From the NCBI GenBank assembly GCA_937973635.1, contig CALJJZ010000007.1, positions 1 through 53,083 on the forward strand: a DNA stretch of 53,083 nt, in the 5' to 3' direction. Below are positions 1 through 8,267 of the stretch, piece by piece. Under the pieces are notes generated by a model, which ran no database searches, was not told the origin of the DNA, and saw nothing but the letters and a program-made list of their open reading frames with translations. Within the stretch, counting starts at the first letter, position 1. Each line of letters opens with the position of its first letter. This DNA is from an uncultured Bacillota bacterium. GTDB taxonomy: Bacteria; Bacillota; Dethiobacteria; DTU022; UBA8154. A program made the position numbers and the translations under genes.

Positions 1-1
1 C

Positions 2-172
2 GCCGTAGAAGTACACCTTTCCAATATTTATGCCAGGGAGCCCTTTCGCCGCCATTCGGTGATCGCCCCTGTCGTCCTGGGACAAATCAGCGGCTTTGGT
101 GCGGGGAGCTATCTTCTGGCGTTACGGGCCCTTTGCGCCGCGGAGGAGTGGCAAAAATGCAGCAACCCGTAA
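2..172 (+). CDS. aroQ: 3-dehydroquinate dehydratase, type II (C-terminal part, cut by window start)
   Basis: The window opens inside this gene, so only the last 56 codons are visible. The translated piece carries the type II dehydroquinase signature [16 protein letters not shown] followed by GQISGFG, where the His and Arg residues belong to the substrate-binding site of the family. The enzyme dehydrates 3-dehydroquinate to 3-dehydroshikimate in the cytoplasmic shikimate pathway. The stop codon lies 16 bases inside the following aroH gene, which suggests translational coupling. The context (aroH, then the trp operon) fits an aromatic amino acid cluster extending upstream of the window. Confidence 0.93.
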   Translation, partial: AVEVHLSNIYAREPFRRHSVIAPVVLGQISGFGAGSYLLALRALCAAEEWQKCSNP

Positions 173-582
173 ATTTAAGGGGGATCCGGGGGGCCATCGA
201 CGTCCCCGCCAACGACGCCGGGGAAATTTTGCAGGCGACGCAGGAGCTCCTCTCCGCCATGTTGGAAAAAAACCTTATTCTCAGGGAGGAGATCGGGGCG
301 GTCATTTTTAGTATGACGCCAGACCTCAATGCCGTCTTCCCTGCCAGGGCCGCCCGCCAGATGGGGTGGGCCCATGTGCCCCTCTTTGACACCTGTGAAA
401 TTGACGTGCCCGGTGCTCTGCCCCGCTGTATCCGTGTTTTAATGCTGGTAAATACGGCAAAGGCGCCGGAAGAAATCAGGCATGTTTATTTAAGGGGGGC
501 CGCCGTGTTAAGGGAAGACCTGCAGCCCCGGGCGGAAAAAAATGATGCTGAAAACGATGCAAATTTGTTGACAAAGCCGTGA
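157..582 (+). CDS. aroH: Chorismate mutase, AroH type
   Basis: This 141-residue protein matches the monofunctional AroH fold that converts chorismate to prephenate for phenylalanine and tyrosine synthesis. Recognisable family motifs are RGIRGA near the N terminus (chorismate-binding Arg), [14 protein letters not shown] in the middle and [17 protein letters not shown] toward the C terminus (active-site Cys, Glu and Arg). I chose the ATG at 157 because GGAGG at 142-146 is well placed for it. A GTG at 148 and a TTG at 133 are in frame upstream but sit on or before that ribosome site. The gene overlaps the end of aroQ. Its last codons contain the -35 element of the trp promoter. Confidence 0.93.
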   Translation: MQQPVNLRGIRGAIDVPANDAGEILQATQELLSAMLEKNLILREEIGAVIFSMTPDLNAVFPARAARQMGWAHVPLFDTCEIDVPGALPRCIRVLMLVNTAKAPEEIRHVYLRGAAVLREDLQPRAEKNDAENDANLLTKP

Positions 583-596
583 AAATACGTTATAAA
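568..596 (+). promoter_or_regulatory. Sigma-A promoter of the trp operon
   Basis: TTGACA at 568-573 and TATAAA at 591-596 are separated by exactly 17 bases, a near-consensus vegetative promoter. The -35 box lies inside the end of aroH, so the trp operon can be transcribed independently of the aro genes. The predicted start near 603 is at the 5' end of the T-box leader. Confidence 0.85.
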
Positions 597-602
597 TGGA
601 AG

Positions 603-936
603 CAATCAAATTTCATCTGTAAACAGTGATGAATGAGACTAGTAACTCTTCAGCGGCGGCACAGAGAGCCGGGGCAGGTGAGAGCCCGGTCCGGGCGCAG
701 GGAGCGAATGGACTCAGGAATTGCATGACGAACGGCTTTAAAAGGCCAAGTAGTTGTTGCCGGAGTGAACACCGTTAGCAGAGTTCAGGGTATCGCCGCA
801 TTGATGGGGCCGTACGCCGGACATTGGTGGGGCCGTACCTGTACAAGATACCGGCTCTTTTTTTTGGGCTGGTAAATTAAGGTGGCACCGCGAAAGGAAG
901 CTTCTCGCCCTTATTCTGGGCAAGGAGCTTTTTTAT
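603..936 (+). ncRNA. T-box leader, tryptophan specific
   Basis: The leader contains the canonical T-box sequence AAGGTGGCACCGCG at 879-892, which pairs with the NCCA end of uncharged tRNA. Stem I can be placed near 634-716: TGAG (634-637) pairs with CTCA (713-716), an AGTA element follows on the 5' side (641-644), and the 3' side of the specifier loop reads GAATGGA, giving a TGG tryptophan specifier at 709-711 followed by a purine. A terminator hairpin follows at once. High uncharged tRNA-Trp should favour the antiterminator and allow trpB and the rest of the operon to be transcribed. The specifier agrees with the downstream genes. Confidence 0.93.
898..936 (+). terminator. T-box regulated transcription terminator
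   Basis: AAGCTTCTCGCCC (about 899-911) can pair imperfectly with GGGCAAGGAGCTT (918-930), followed by a T run at 929-934. The hairpin begins 6 bases after the T-box sequence, the usual position for the terminator that competes with the tRNA-stabilised antiterminator. Confidence 0.8.
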
Positions 937-975
937 TTACCGTGGAGCTGTCTTGAGATAAAGGAGTTGAGCGTG

Positions 976-2166
976 ATGAAAGTAATGCCCGACGAACGTG
1001 GTTATTTCGGGGGATTTGGCGGGCGCTTTGTCCCCGAGGTGTTGATGCCTGCCCTGGAAGAGCTTACTGCAGCCTATGCCGGGGCCAGGACAGACCCTTC
1101 TTTCCAGGAAGAATTCCATTACTATCTGCAACGGTGGTCAGGGCGCCCCACGCCCCTCTATGCGGCGGAGCGCCTCAGCCGTCTGCAGGGGCGGGCCCGT
1201 ATCTACCTTAAACGGGAGGACCTCCTGCATACGGGCGCCCACAAGATCAACAATGCCCTGGGGCAGGGGCTTTTGGCTAAAAAAATGGGCAAAAAACGCA
1301 TCGTTGCAGAAACGGGCGCAGGGCAGCATGGCGTTGCTGTGGCTGCTGTCTGCGCTTTGCTGGGGCTGGCCTGTGTTGTTTATATGGGTGAGGAAGACGT
1401 TTGCAGGCAAGCTCCCAATGTGCAGCGCATGCGCCTCCTGGGAGCGGAGGTAAAAGCTGTTACAGACGGGAGCAGGACCCTTAAAGACGCCATCAATGAG
1501 GCTATCCGTGACTGGGTAACCCATATTGAGAGCACTTATTACCTGCTGGGTTCGGCCGTGGGGCCCCATCCTTACCCCTCCCTGGTGCGTGACTTCCAGT
1601 CTGTGAGCGGGTTGGAAACACGGGAACAGTTCCTGGCGCTGACGGGCAGGCTGCCTGATTTTATCGTAGCCTGTGTGGGCGGCGGCTCCAATGCCATCGG
1701 GATTTTTCATCCTTTTTTGCAGGACCGGCGGGTCCGGCTTATCGGGGTGGAGGCGGGCGGGCGGGGCCTTGACGGCGATGAGCACGCCGCTTCCCTGGCC
1801 GCGGGGAGAGTCGGGGTGCTGCACGGAGCAAAATCCTTTGTCCTGCAGGATAAAACCGGCCAGATCCGCTCCACCCACAGTATTTCCGCCGGCCTGGATT
1901 ACCCCGGTGTGGGGCCGGAACACAGTTATCTGAAATGCAGCGGGCGGGCCAGCTACGTCGTTGTAGAGGACGGAGCCGCCCTGGAAGCCTTTCTTTTGCT
2001 CAGCAGGACCGAAGGGATTATCCCGGCCCTGGAGTCGGCCCATGCCGTCGCCTATGCCCTGGAGCTGGCCGGAAGCTTGAAAAAAGAGCAGACCATAGTC
2101 GTTAATCTCTCCGGCCGCGGCGATAAAGACCTGGGGATCGTCGGCGGCGCCCTGGAGGTGGAATAA
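976..2166 (+). CDS. trpB: Tryptophan synthase beta chain
   Basis: TrpB condenses indole with serine to tryptophan in complex with TrpA. The 396-residue product has the usual TrpB length. It shows the PLP lysine context [10 protein letters not shown], the catalytic Glu context ETGAGQHG, and the phosphate-binding [10 protein letters not shown] loop. I chose ATG at 976 because AAGGAG at 961-966 is spaced 9 bases from it; GTG at 973 and TTG at 967 are in-frame alternatives. It is the first structural gene after the T-box. The stop overlaps the trpA start by one base (TAATG). Placing trpBA ahead of trpEGDCF is unusual. Confidence 0.97.
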   Translation: MKVMPDERGYFGGFGGRFVPEVLMPALEELTAAYAGARTDPSFQEEFHYYLQRWSGRPTPLYAAERLSRLQGRARIYLKREDLLHTGAHKINNALGQGLLAKKMGKKRIVAETGAGQHGVAVAAVCALLGLACVVYMGEEDVCRQAPNVQRMRLLGAEVKAVTDGSRTLKDAINEAIRDWVTHIESTYYLLGSAVGPHPYPSLVRDFQSVSGLETREQFLALTGRLPDFIVACVGGGSNAIGIFHPFLQDRRVRLIGVEAGGRGLDGDEHAASLAAGRVGVLHGAKSFVLQDKTGQIRSTHSISAGLDYPGVGPEHSYLKCSGRASYVVVEDGAALEAFLLLSRTEGIIPALESAHAVAYALELAGSLKKEQTIVVNLSGRGDKDLGIVGGALEVE

Positions 2167-2963
2167 TGTCGCGCCTTGCTGCTCTCTTTGCCGGAAGAAA
2201 AGAGCCGGCCCTCATCGCCTTTATTACCGTGGGCTATCCCGACCTTGCCGCTACGCTGGAGGCGGTGCCGCTGCTGGAAAGTTGCGGTGTCGATGCGGTG
2301 GAGCTGGGCATCCCCTTCTCCGATCCGCTGGTGGATGGCATTACCATCCAGCAGGCCAGTTACCGGGCCCTGCAAAAGGGCATTACGCCTGCCGCCTGCC
2401 TGGAAGCCGCCTGCCTGATCAGGCAAAAGTCGGCTCTGCCCCTTTTGTTTATGAGTTATTATAACCCCATCTTAAGCTACGGCCCCGCCCTTTTTTGCCG
2501 AGAAGCTGCCCGGGCAGGCGTTGACGGGCTGATCATCCCCGATTTGCCCCTGGAGGAGGCCGGAGTTTTGGAGGCAAGCAGCCTGAGGCACAACCTGGAT
2601 CTGGTGGGCCTCCTTGCCCCCAACAGCCCGCCGGAGCGCATCGGGCTGGTGGCGGGCCGTTCCCGCGGCTTTATCTACCTGGTCTCCCTTACGGGGGTAA
2701 CGGGTATGAGGCAGGAACTTCCGCCCGGCGTGGCCGACTTTGTGGCCAGGGTCAGGAGCCTTTCCTCCCTGCCCCTGTGCCTGGGTTTCGGCATATCCAC
2801 AAAAGAGCAGGCGGCGCAGCTGTCCGGACACGTTGAAGGGGTAATTGTGGGCAGCAGCATTGTCCAGCTCATGGGCAGCGGGGAAAAGTGGCAGCCGGCC
2901 GTGGCCCGGTTTGTACGCGGGCTTAAAGAGGCGCTGGTGCAAGGACGGCAGGCAGGCCCGTAG
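2166..2963 (+). CDS. trpA: Tryptophan synthase alpha chain
   Basis: TrpA cleaves indole-3-glycerol phosphate to indole and glyceraldehyde 3-phosphate and channels indole to TrpB. The 265-residue protein is the normal length. The catalytic Glu is in DAVELGIPFSDP and the catalytic Asp in IIPDLPLEEA; GITIQQAS and the C-terminal FGISTKEQ and GVIVGSSIV phosphate-binding segments are also present. The ATG shares one base with the trpB stop, so the two are translationally coupled, as expected for subunits of one complex. Confidence 0.97.
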   Translation: MSRLAALFAGRKEPALIAFITVGYPDLAATLEAVPLLESCGVDAVELGIPFSDPLVDGITIQQASYRALQKGITPAACLEAACLIRQKSALPLLFMSYYNPILSYGPALFCREAARAGVDGLIIPDLPLEEAGVLEASSLRHNLDLVGLLAPNSPPERIGLVAGRSRGFIYLVSLTGVTGMRQELPPGVADFVARVRSLSSLPLCLGFGISTKEQAAQLSGHVEGVIVGSSIVQLMGSGEKWQPAVARFVRGLKEALVQGRQAGP

Positions 2964-3010
2964 GACCGGGTAAAGCCGCCGGGAGAAGTTTAAAAAGCGA
3001 GGTGTAAGCA

Positions 3011-4549
3011 TTGGTCTTTCCTGACAGGAAAACATTTGTAGAGCTGGGCAGAAATTATGACCTTATCCCCCTTTATCAAACGGTGCCGGCCGACCTGGAG
3101 ACGCCGATCTCCCTTTACTTGCAGCTGGTCGCCTCAGAGAGGGAAAGCTTCCTGCTGGAAAGCGGTGAACTGGGGGAGAAGGCCAGGTACTCCTTTATGG
3201 GCGGTGCGCCGTTTTTAACCCTTTATACCCTGGGCCATGACACCGTGGTCCAGGAGGAGGGGGGCAAAAGCCGGCGCACGGGAGAAGACCCCCTCCATGT
3301 CCTGGGAAATATTCTGCAAGGTTATCGTGTTTACCGGCCGTCAGGGCTGCCTCCTTTTTGGGGAGGGGCCGTCGGATATCTTTCCTACGACCTGGTGGGG
3401 CGCTTTGAAAAGATTGCCGGCCTGCAGACAGAGAACCGCCAGCCGGCCTGTTATTTTATCTTTCCCCGCAAAGTTTTTATCTATGACCACAGGCGCCACC
3501 TTTTAACGGCTGTTTACCTGGCCTCTGTAGCCGACCAGCGGGACGATCTGGAAGCGGTATACGGGCTGGCTGCCCGGGAGCTGGGAAAAACCCTGTTAGA
3601 ACTCGCCGGGGGAAGTAAGCGCCGCGGCCCCGCTCCCCTGGTTGCCGGGGCCGTCGGCGCGGCGGAGACGGCGGCCCCGGCCGGTGGTCTCCTCTGCGGG
3701 GAAACGGTATTTACCAGGGAAAAATTTATGGCAGCAGTGGAACGGGCCAAAGAATATATCAGGGCAGGGGATATTTTCCAGGTAGTTCTTTCCAGACGAA
3801 CCCGGCTGGAGACAGAGGTTCATCCCTTCAGCGTTTACCGCGCCCTGCGCAGCTTAAACCCTTCGCCCTACCAGTTCTACCTTTCTTTCCCCGGTTTTCA
3901 GCTGGTGGGTTCTTCGCCGGAGATGCTTGTCAGGCTAGAAAAAGGGCTGGCCTATACCAAGCCCATTGCCGGCACCAGGCCCCGGGGCCAGGACGAGGAA
4001 AAGGATCTTCTGCTGGCTGCAGAACTGGGCAAAGACGAAAAGGAAAGGGCCGAGCATACCATGCTCGTGGACCTGGGCAGAAACGACCTGGGAAAAGTCT
4101 GCTCCTACGGGAGCGTGGAGGTAACCAAACTCCTGGAAGTGGAGTATTTTTCCCATGTTATGCACCTTGTCTCCGAGATCAGGGGAAAAATCCGTCCCGA
4201 ATACAACTTTGCCCATCTTTTACGGGCTGCTTTCCCCGCAGGGACGGTTTCCGGCGCTCCTAAAATCAGGGCCATGGAGATTATTGCCGAGCTTGAACCC
4301 CTTCCCCGGGGGCCCTATGCCGGTGCCGTGGGCTATATTGGTTTTAACGGGGAGATGGATACCTGTATAACCATAAGGACGATCCTCATGAGTCATGGCT
4401 GCGCCTCCATCCAGGCCGGGGCGGGAATCGTGGCCGATTCCGACCCTGCAAAGGAGTATGAAGAAACGGAGCACAAGATGGCCGGCTCGCTGAGGGCCTT
4501 AAAACTGGCAGAGGAGTGGGAAAATGATCTTGCTTATCGACAACTATGA
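3011..4549 (+). CDS. trpE: Anthranilate synthase component I
   Basis: TrpE makes anthranilate from chorismate using ammonia delivered by TrpG. The 512-residue protein has the N-terminal regulatory domain with the LLES tryptophan-feedback motif (near residue 48) and a C-terminal chorismate-binding domain with [32 protein letters not shown] and GTVSGAPK motifs. The start is TTG at 3011, preceded by GAGGTG about 6 bases upstream; no better start is in reach. It lies 47 bases after trpA and overlaps trpG by 26 bases. Confidence 0.96.
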   Translation: MVFPDRKTFVELGRNYDLIPLYQTVPADLETPISLYLQLVASERESFLLESGELGEKARYSFMGGAPFLTLYTLGHDTVVQEEGGKSRRTGEDPLHVLGNILQGYRVYRPSGLPPFWGGAVGYLSYDLVGRFEKIAGLQTENRQPACYFIFPRKVFIYDHRRHLLTAVYLASVADQRDDLEAVYGLAARELGKTLLELAGGSKRRGPAPLVAGAVGAAETAAPAGGLLCGETVFTREKFMAAVERAKEYIRAGDIFQVVLSRRTRLETEVHPFSVYRALRSLNPSPYQFYLSFPGFQLVGSSPEMLVRLEKGLAYTKPIAGTRPRGQDEEKDLLLAAELGKDEKERAEHTMLVDLGRNDLGKVCSYGSVEVTKLLEVEYFSHVMHLVSEIRGKIRPEYNFAHLLRAAFPAGTVSGAPKIRAMEIIAELEPLPRGPYAGAVGYIGFNGEMDTCITIRTILMSHGCASIQAGAGIVADSDPAKEYEETEHKMAGSLRALKLAEEWENDLAYRQL

Positions 4550-5144
4550 TTCTTTTACCTTTAACCTGGCCCAGGAACTGGGCTCCATGGGCCTGGCCGT
4601 GGAGGTTCGCAGGAACGACGCTTTTAGCCTGGAGGAGCTGGAGCGTATGCCCCTGCAGGCCGTGGTTATCTCCCCCGGGCCGGGGGAGCCGGCCGCTGCG
4701 GGGTTGAGCCTGAAAACGGTGGATTTTTGCAAAGGCCGGCTTCCCATGCTGGGTATCTGTTTGGGCCACCAGGTCATCGGGGCCTGCTTTGGCGCCGGGA
4801 TTGTCAGAGCTCCCCGCCTGATGCACGGCAAAACATCCTTAGTCTACCACTATGGCGACAGCATTTTTAACGGGGTGGATTCGCCCTTCACGGCCATGCG
4901 CTATCATTCTTTACTGGTAAGCAGGGATTCTTTGCCCCCGTCTTTGGAGGTCATTGCCGCCACACAGGAGGGGGAGATTATGGCGCTCCGGCACAGGTTT
5001 TACCGCAACTTAATCGGACTGCAGTTTCATCCCGAATCCCTTTTTACGCCCCAAGGACGTACGATCCTGGCCAACTTTTGCCGTTTGGCCGGACTTTTCC
5101 CGGCCGATCCCTTTACAGGAGGTGAACGCCCTGAAGCGTTTTAG
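4524..5144 (+). CDS. trpG: Anthranilate synthase component II (glutamine amidotransferase)
   Basis: This is a class I glutamine amidotransferase of 206 residues that supplies ammonia to TrpE. The start [17 protein letters not shown] is typical. The nucleophile Cys is in GICLGHQ and the His-Glu pair in QFHPESL. In Clostridia the same subunit often also serves aminodeoxychorismate synthase (PabA), and I see nothing that excludes this. The 26-base overlap with trpE suggests coupled synthesis of the two subunits. Confidence 0.95.
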   Translation: MILLIDNYDSFTFNLAQELGSMGLAVEVRRNDAFSLEELERMPLQAVVISPGPGEPAAAGLSLKTVDFCKGRLPMLGICLGHQVIGACFGAGIVRAPRLMHGKTSLVYHYGDSIFNGVDSPFTAMRYHSLLVSRDSLPPSLEVIAATQEGEIMALRHRFYRNLIGLQFHPESLFTPQGRTILANFCRLAGLFPADPFTGGERPEAF

Positions 5145-5152
5145 GGCAGCCG

Positions 5153-6211
5153 ATGACGATTAAATATATCCTCGAAAAACTAATGCACCGGGAAGATTTA
5201 AGCTGCGCCGAAGCGCGGCAGGTTATGGGCATGATGATGGAGGGCGCATTAAAAGAGGCCCAGATTGGCGCCTACCTCACAGCCCTGCGCTGCAAAGGGG
5301 AGACGGCCCCGGAAATGCTGGGAAGCTGCTTGGCCATGCGCGAGCGCAGCATCAAAATTGCTGCTCCCTGGGCTCCCCTGCTGGACACCTGCGGTACCGG
5401 GGGAGACGCCAGGGGGACCTTTAATATTTCTACGGTCAGCGCCTTCGTTTCCGCCGGGGCCGGGGTGACGGTGGCCAAACACGGCAACCGGGCCGTTTCC
5501 GGGCAGTGCGGCAGCGCCGACCTCTGTGAAGCCCTGGGTCTGGAGATCGACCTTTCTGTGGCGGAGTTGGAGCTTTGTCTGCAGGAAACGGGCCTGGCCT
5601 TTTTATATGCTCCCCTGCTGCACCCCGCCATGGCCCATGTGGCACCGGTGCGCAGGGTGCTGGGGGTGCGGACCATCTTCAACCTCCTGGGACCTTTAAA
5701 TAATCCGGCGGGGGCAAAGAGGCAGCTGCTGGGAGTCTATGCGGCCGGGCTTACGGAAAAGATGGCGGTGGTCCTGTCCGAGCTGGGCACGGAGCATGCC
5801 CTGGTGGTGGCAGGGGCGGATGGCCTGGATGAAATTACCATTACCTCGGAGACCAAGGTAACGGAGGTAAAAAACGGGCGGCTGCACAGCTATACCCTTG
5901 CGCCGGAGGATTTCGGTCTGTCCCGCTCTTCCCTGGAGGCCCTCAGGGGCGGGGACGCTGAAACAAACAGCCGTATCTGCCTGGCTGTATTGCGGGGAGA
6001 AAAGGGCCCGCGGCGGGATGTGGTTTTGCTCAACGCGGGGGCGGCCCTCTACGTGGCGGGCCTGGCCGGCAGTATCGGGGAAGGCCTGGAGCTGGCAAAG
6101 CTCTCTATTGATTCCGGTGCGGCCCGGGCGAAGCTGGAGTCCTTGGTGGAGTTTTCCTCCAGCCGCAGGGAAACGGCTCGCCCGGCAAAAGGGAGAGGTA
6201 GGCATGCTTAA
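5153..6211 (+). CDS. trpD: Anthranilate phosphoribosyltransferase
   Basis: TrpD joins anthranilate to PRPP. The 352-residue product has the PRPP-binding loop context DTCGTGGDARGTFNIST, the KHGNRAVSGQCGSADL segment, and NLLGPLNNPA. The ATG at 5153 gives the normal N terminus. Oddly, the strong AGGAGG at 5117-5122 lies about 30 bases upstream of this ATG, inside the end of trpG, and an in-frame TGA at 5132 excludes an earlier start. Translation may therefore depend on coupling to trpG termination, 8 bases upstream. The gene overlaps trpC by 8 bases. Confidence 0.96.
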   Translation: MTIKYILEKLMHREDLSCAEARQVMGMMMEGALKEAQIGAYLTALRCKGETAPEMLGSCLAMRERSIKIAAPWAPLLDTCGTGGDARGTFNISTVSAFVSAGAGVTVAKHGNRAVSGQCGSADLCEALGLEIDLSVAELELCLQETGLAFLYAPLLHPAMAHVAPVRRVLGVRTIFNLLGPLNNPAGAKRQLLGVYAAGLTEKMAVVLSELGTEHALVVAGADGLDEITITSETKVTEVKNGRLHSYTLAPEDFGLSRSSLEALRGGDAETNSRICLAVLRGEKGPRRDVVLLNAGAALYVAGLAGSIGEGLELAKLSIDSGAARAKLESLVEFSSSRRETARPAKGRGRHA

Positions 6212-7013
6212 AGAGATCGCGGCCCATAAGTGGCGGGAGGTCGGCAGGAAGAAAAAGGCATATCCCCTGGAGGAGGTAATCAGAGGGCTGTCTGACCTCC
6301 CCGCCCCGAGAGATTTTAAGGGGGCGCTTTTAAAGTGTTCCCCCGGGGTTGCTGTTATTGCGGAGATAAAAAAAGCCTCTCCTTCCGGCGGCGCCCTTGT
6401 CTCCCCCCTGGCCCGGGAAAAGGGCCCGGCGGAGATTGCCGCGCTGTATGCGGAGGCCGGCGCGGCGGCCATCTCCGTGCTCACCGAGGAGAGGTACTTT
6501 GCCGGCAGCCCCGCTGATCTTGCCGTTGCCAGAAGTGCTGTGGGCATACCTGTTTTGCGCAAAGATTTTATTGTAGACGAGTACCAGCTCTATGAGTCCA
6601 GGGCCATGGGGGCCGATGCCGTCCTTTTGATCAGCAGTCTCCTTGCTGCCGTGGAGCTGCAGCGCTTTTTGCGGCTCCTTGCGGAGCTGGGGATGTCTGC
6701 CCTGGTGGAAGTGGGGAAAAAAGAAGAGATCGAACAGGCGGTCCATGCGGGGGCAGAGATCATCGGCATTAACAACCGCAACCTCCATACCCTGGAAATA
6801 GACCTTGAGCGGACTGTAAGGTGGGGCCCCTTTGTCCCCCGCAACAGGGTCCTGGTATCGGAAAGCGGCATCCACTGCCGAGAGCAGGTGGCGTATCTGC
6901 AAAAAATGAGCGGCATAAACGCTGTCCTGGTGGGTAAAAGCCTGATGGAAAGCGGTGATCCCGGAAAAAAGATCAGGGAGTTGACGGGCGTCCATGGTTC
7001 CTGTGCGTGTTAA
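6204..7013 (+). CDS. trpC: Indole-3-glycerol phosphate synthase
   Basis: TrpC closes the indole ring from CdRP. The 269-residue TIM barrel shows VIAEIKKASPS (catalytic Lys and Glu), VLTEERYFAGS, VLRKDFIVDEYQ, ALVEVG, IGINNRNL and VSESGI, all diagnostic. The ATG at 6204 follows a GGGAGAGG ribosome site at 6191-6198 and overlaps the end of trpD. The stop lies inside trpF, continuing the pattern of overlaps through the second half of the operon. Confidence 0.96.
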   Translation: MLKEIAAHKWREVGRKKKAYPLEEVIRGLSDLPAPRDFKGALLKCSPGVAVIAEIKKASPSGGALVSPLAREKGPAEIAALYAEAGAAAISVLTEERYFAGSPADLAVARSAVGIPVLRKDFIVDEYQLYESRAMGADAVLLISSLLAAVELQRFLRLLAELGMSALVEVGKKEEIEQAVHAGAEIIGINNRNLHTLEIDLERTVRWGPFVPRNRVLVSESGIHCREQVAYLQKMSGINAVLVGKSLMESGDPGKKIRELTGVHGSCAC

Positions 7014-7656
7014 GGTCTGCGGTATCCAGTCCCTGGAGGACGCCCTGGCGGCTGTGCAGGAAGGGGCGGACGCCCTGGGGTTTGTCTTTGCGGCCAGCTC
7101 CCGCCGGGTAACCCCCGCCCAGGCTGCCGCCATTATTAAAGAACTGCCTCCTTTTGTCGCCAGGGTAGGGGTTTTTGTTGACGAAGCGGCAGCCAGGGTG
7201 GAAGAGATTGCTGCTGCCTGCGGGCTGGATACCCTGCAGTTCCATGGGGAGGAAACGGAGGAGTACTGCCGCCTCTTTCCCGCGTACAGGGTAATTAAGG
7301 CTTTTTCCGTTTCGTCCTCCCTGTCCGTGGCGCACTGCCGCCGCTACTGCTGCAGCGCCGTTTTGCTGGACACAAAATATGCCGGCCAGAAAGGAGGCGG
7401 CGGTCGGACCTTTGACTGGCGCCTGGCCCTGCCCTTTTCCAAGGAGGGGTTTCCCCTTATCCTGGCCGGAGGTCTGAACCACCGTAATATTTACCGTGCC
7501 CTGACGCTGTTAAAGCCTTACGGGGTCGATGTCAGCAGCGGCGTGGAAAGGGACGGCCACAAAGACAGGGGGCTGCTGCGGGCGTTTATGGAGCAGGTCC
7601 GCCGCTGGGAAGAGCGGCCTGGCGGTCCTTACCCTGCCGGCAAGGCAGAGCCATAA
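6994..7656 (+). CDS. trpF: Phosphoribosylanthranilate isomerase
   Basis: TrpF performs the Amadori rearrangement of phosphoribosylanthranilate to CdRP. The 220-residue protein carries the N-terminal catalytic Cys in KVCGIQSLEDA and the catalytic Asp in LLDTKYAGQ, plus the phosphate-binding segments LAGGLNHRN and DVSSGVE. It overlaps trpC by 20 bases. It is the last trp gene; about 120 bases without an obvious terminator follow before the next gene, so read-through is possible. Confidence 0.96.
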   Translation: MVPVRVKVCGIQSLEDALAAVQEGADALGFVFAASSRRVTPAQAAAIIKELPPFVARVGVFVDEAAARVEEIAAACGLDTLQFHGEETEEYCRLFPAYRVIKAFSVSSSLSVAHCRRYCCSAVLLDTKYAGQKGGGGRTFDWRLALPFSKEGFPLILAGGLNHRNIYRALTLLKPYGVDVSSGVERDGHKDRGLLRAFMEQVRRWEERPGGPYPAGKAEP

Positions 7657-7778
7657 TTGCCGGAAGCGGGAAAGAAGGCAGGAAAACCGGGTATCTTTGC
7701 CGAACCATATTCCCTGGACGGCGTCTATATATACGTTAAAGAATACCCTTTAGTCCCTTAAAAGATGGAGGAAACCCT

Positions 7779-8267
7779 ATGGACGCAGACAAAGAGCAGC
7801 CTTACCAGGTTGCCGCCAAACATAAAAGCTCCCGGGAGCCCGGACGCAGGCAAAAAAAACGGGGTGGTTTCTTAAAGGGCCTGCTCCTTCTCCTTTTTGT
7901 CCTTGGCGCCTGGGCAGGCCTTGTTTACCTGGGTTACGACTACGCCACCAGACACCTTAAAGAAACGGAGCAGTTTTTTGCCGGCCAGCTGGCCGGGTTG
8001 CGGCAGTCCAATGCCGAACTTGAAAAGAAAATCGCGGCCACTTTGCAGGGATTTCAGTCCGAGCTTGCCCGTACCCATGCCGAGATGGAGCAGCTCCGCG
8101 GTGAGTTGCAGCTGATCCAGGAAGAGCTGGCCCTGACCGGCGAGACCATTACAGGGACGGACCAGACCCGCCTGAGCCTGCAGGAGCGCATGGCGGAGCT
8201 GGACAGGCAGCTGGCTGCTTTGAGAGAACAACTAAAAAAACTGGAGGATGCGGTCCGTGCCTTTTAA
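7779..8267 (+). CDS. Small membrane-anchored coiled-coil protein
   Basis: The 162-residue product has a basic, Lys/Arg-rich cytoplasmic N terminus (residues 1-29), one hydrophobic membrane segment (about 30-50, GLLLLLFVLGAWAGLVYLGY) and then a long Glu/Gln/Leu-rich region with coiled-coil character to the C terminus. I do not recognise a named family. GGAGGA at 7767-7772 supports the ATG. The gene overlaps the following phosphodiester glycosidase by 20 bases, so the two probably act together at the cell surface. Confidence 0.75.
   Translation: MDADKEQPYQVAAKHKSSREPGRRQKKRGGFLKGLLLLLFVLGAWAGLVYLGYDYATRHLKETEQFFAGQLAGLRQSNAELEKKIAATLQGFQSELARTHAEMEQLRGELQLIQEELALTGETITGTDQTRLSLQERMAELDRQLAALREQLKKLEDAVRAF

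Noticed and set aside
1138-2043. 301-codon minus-strand open frame
   Set aside because: It lies entirely opposite trpB and has no recognisable domain.
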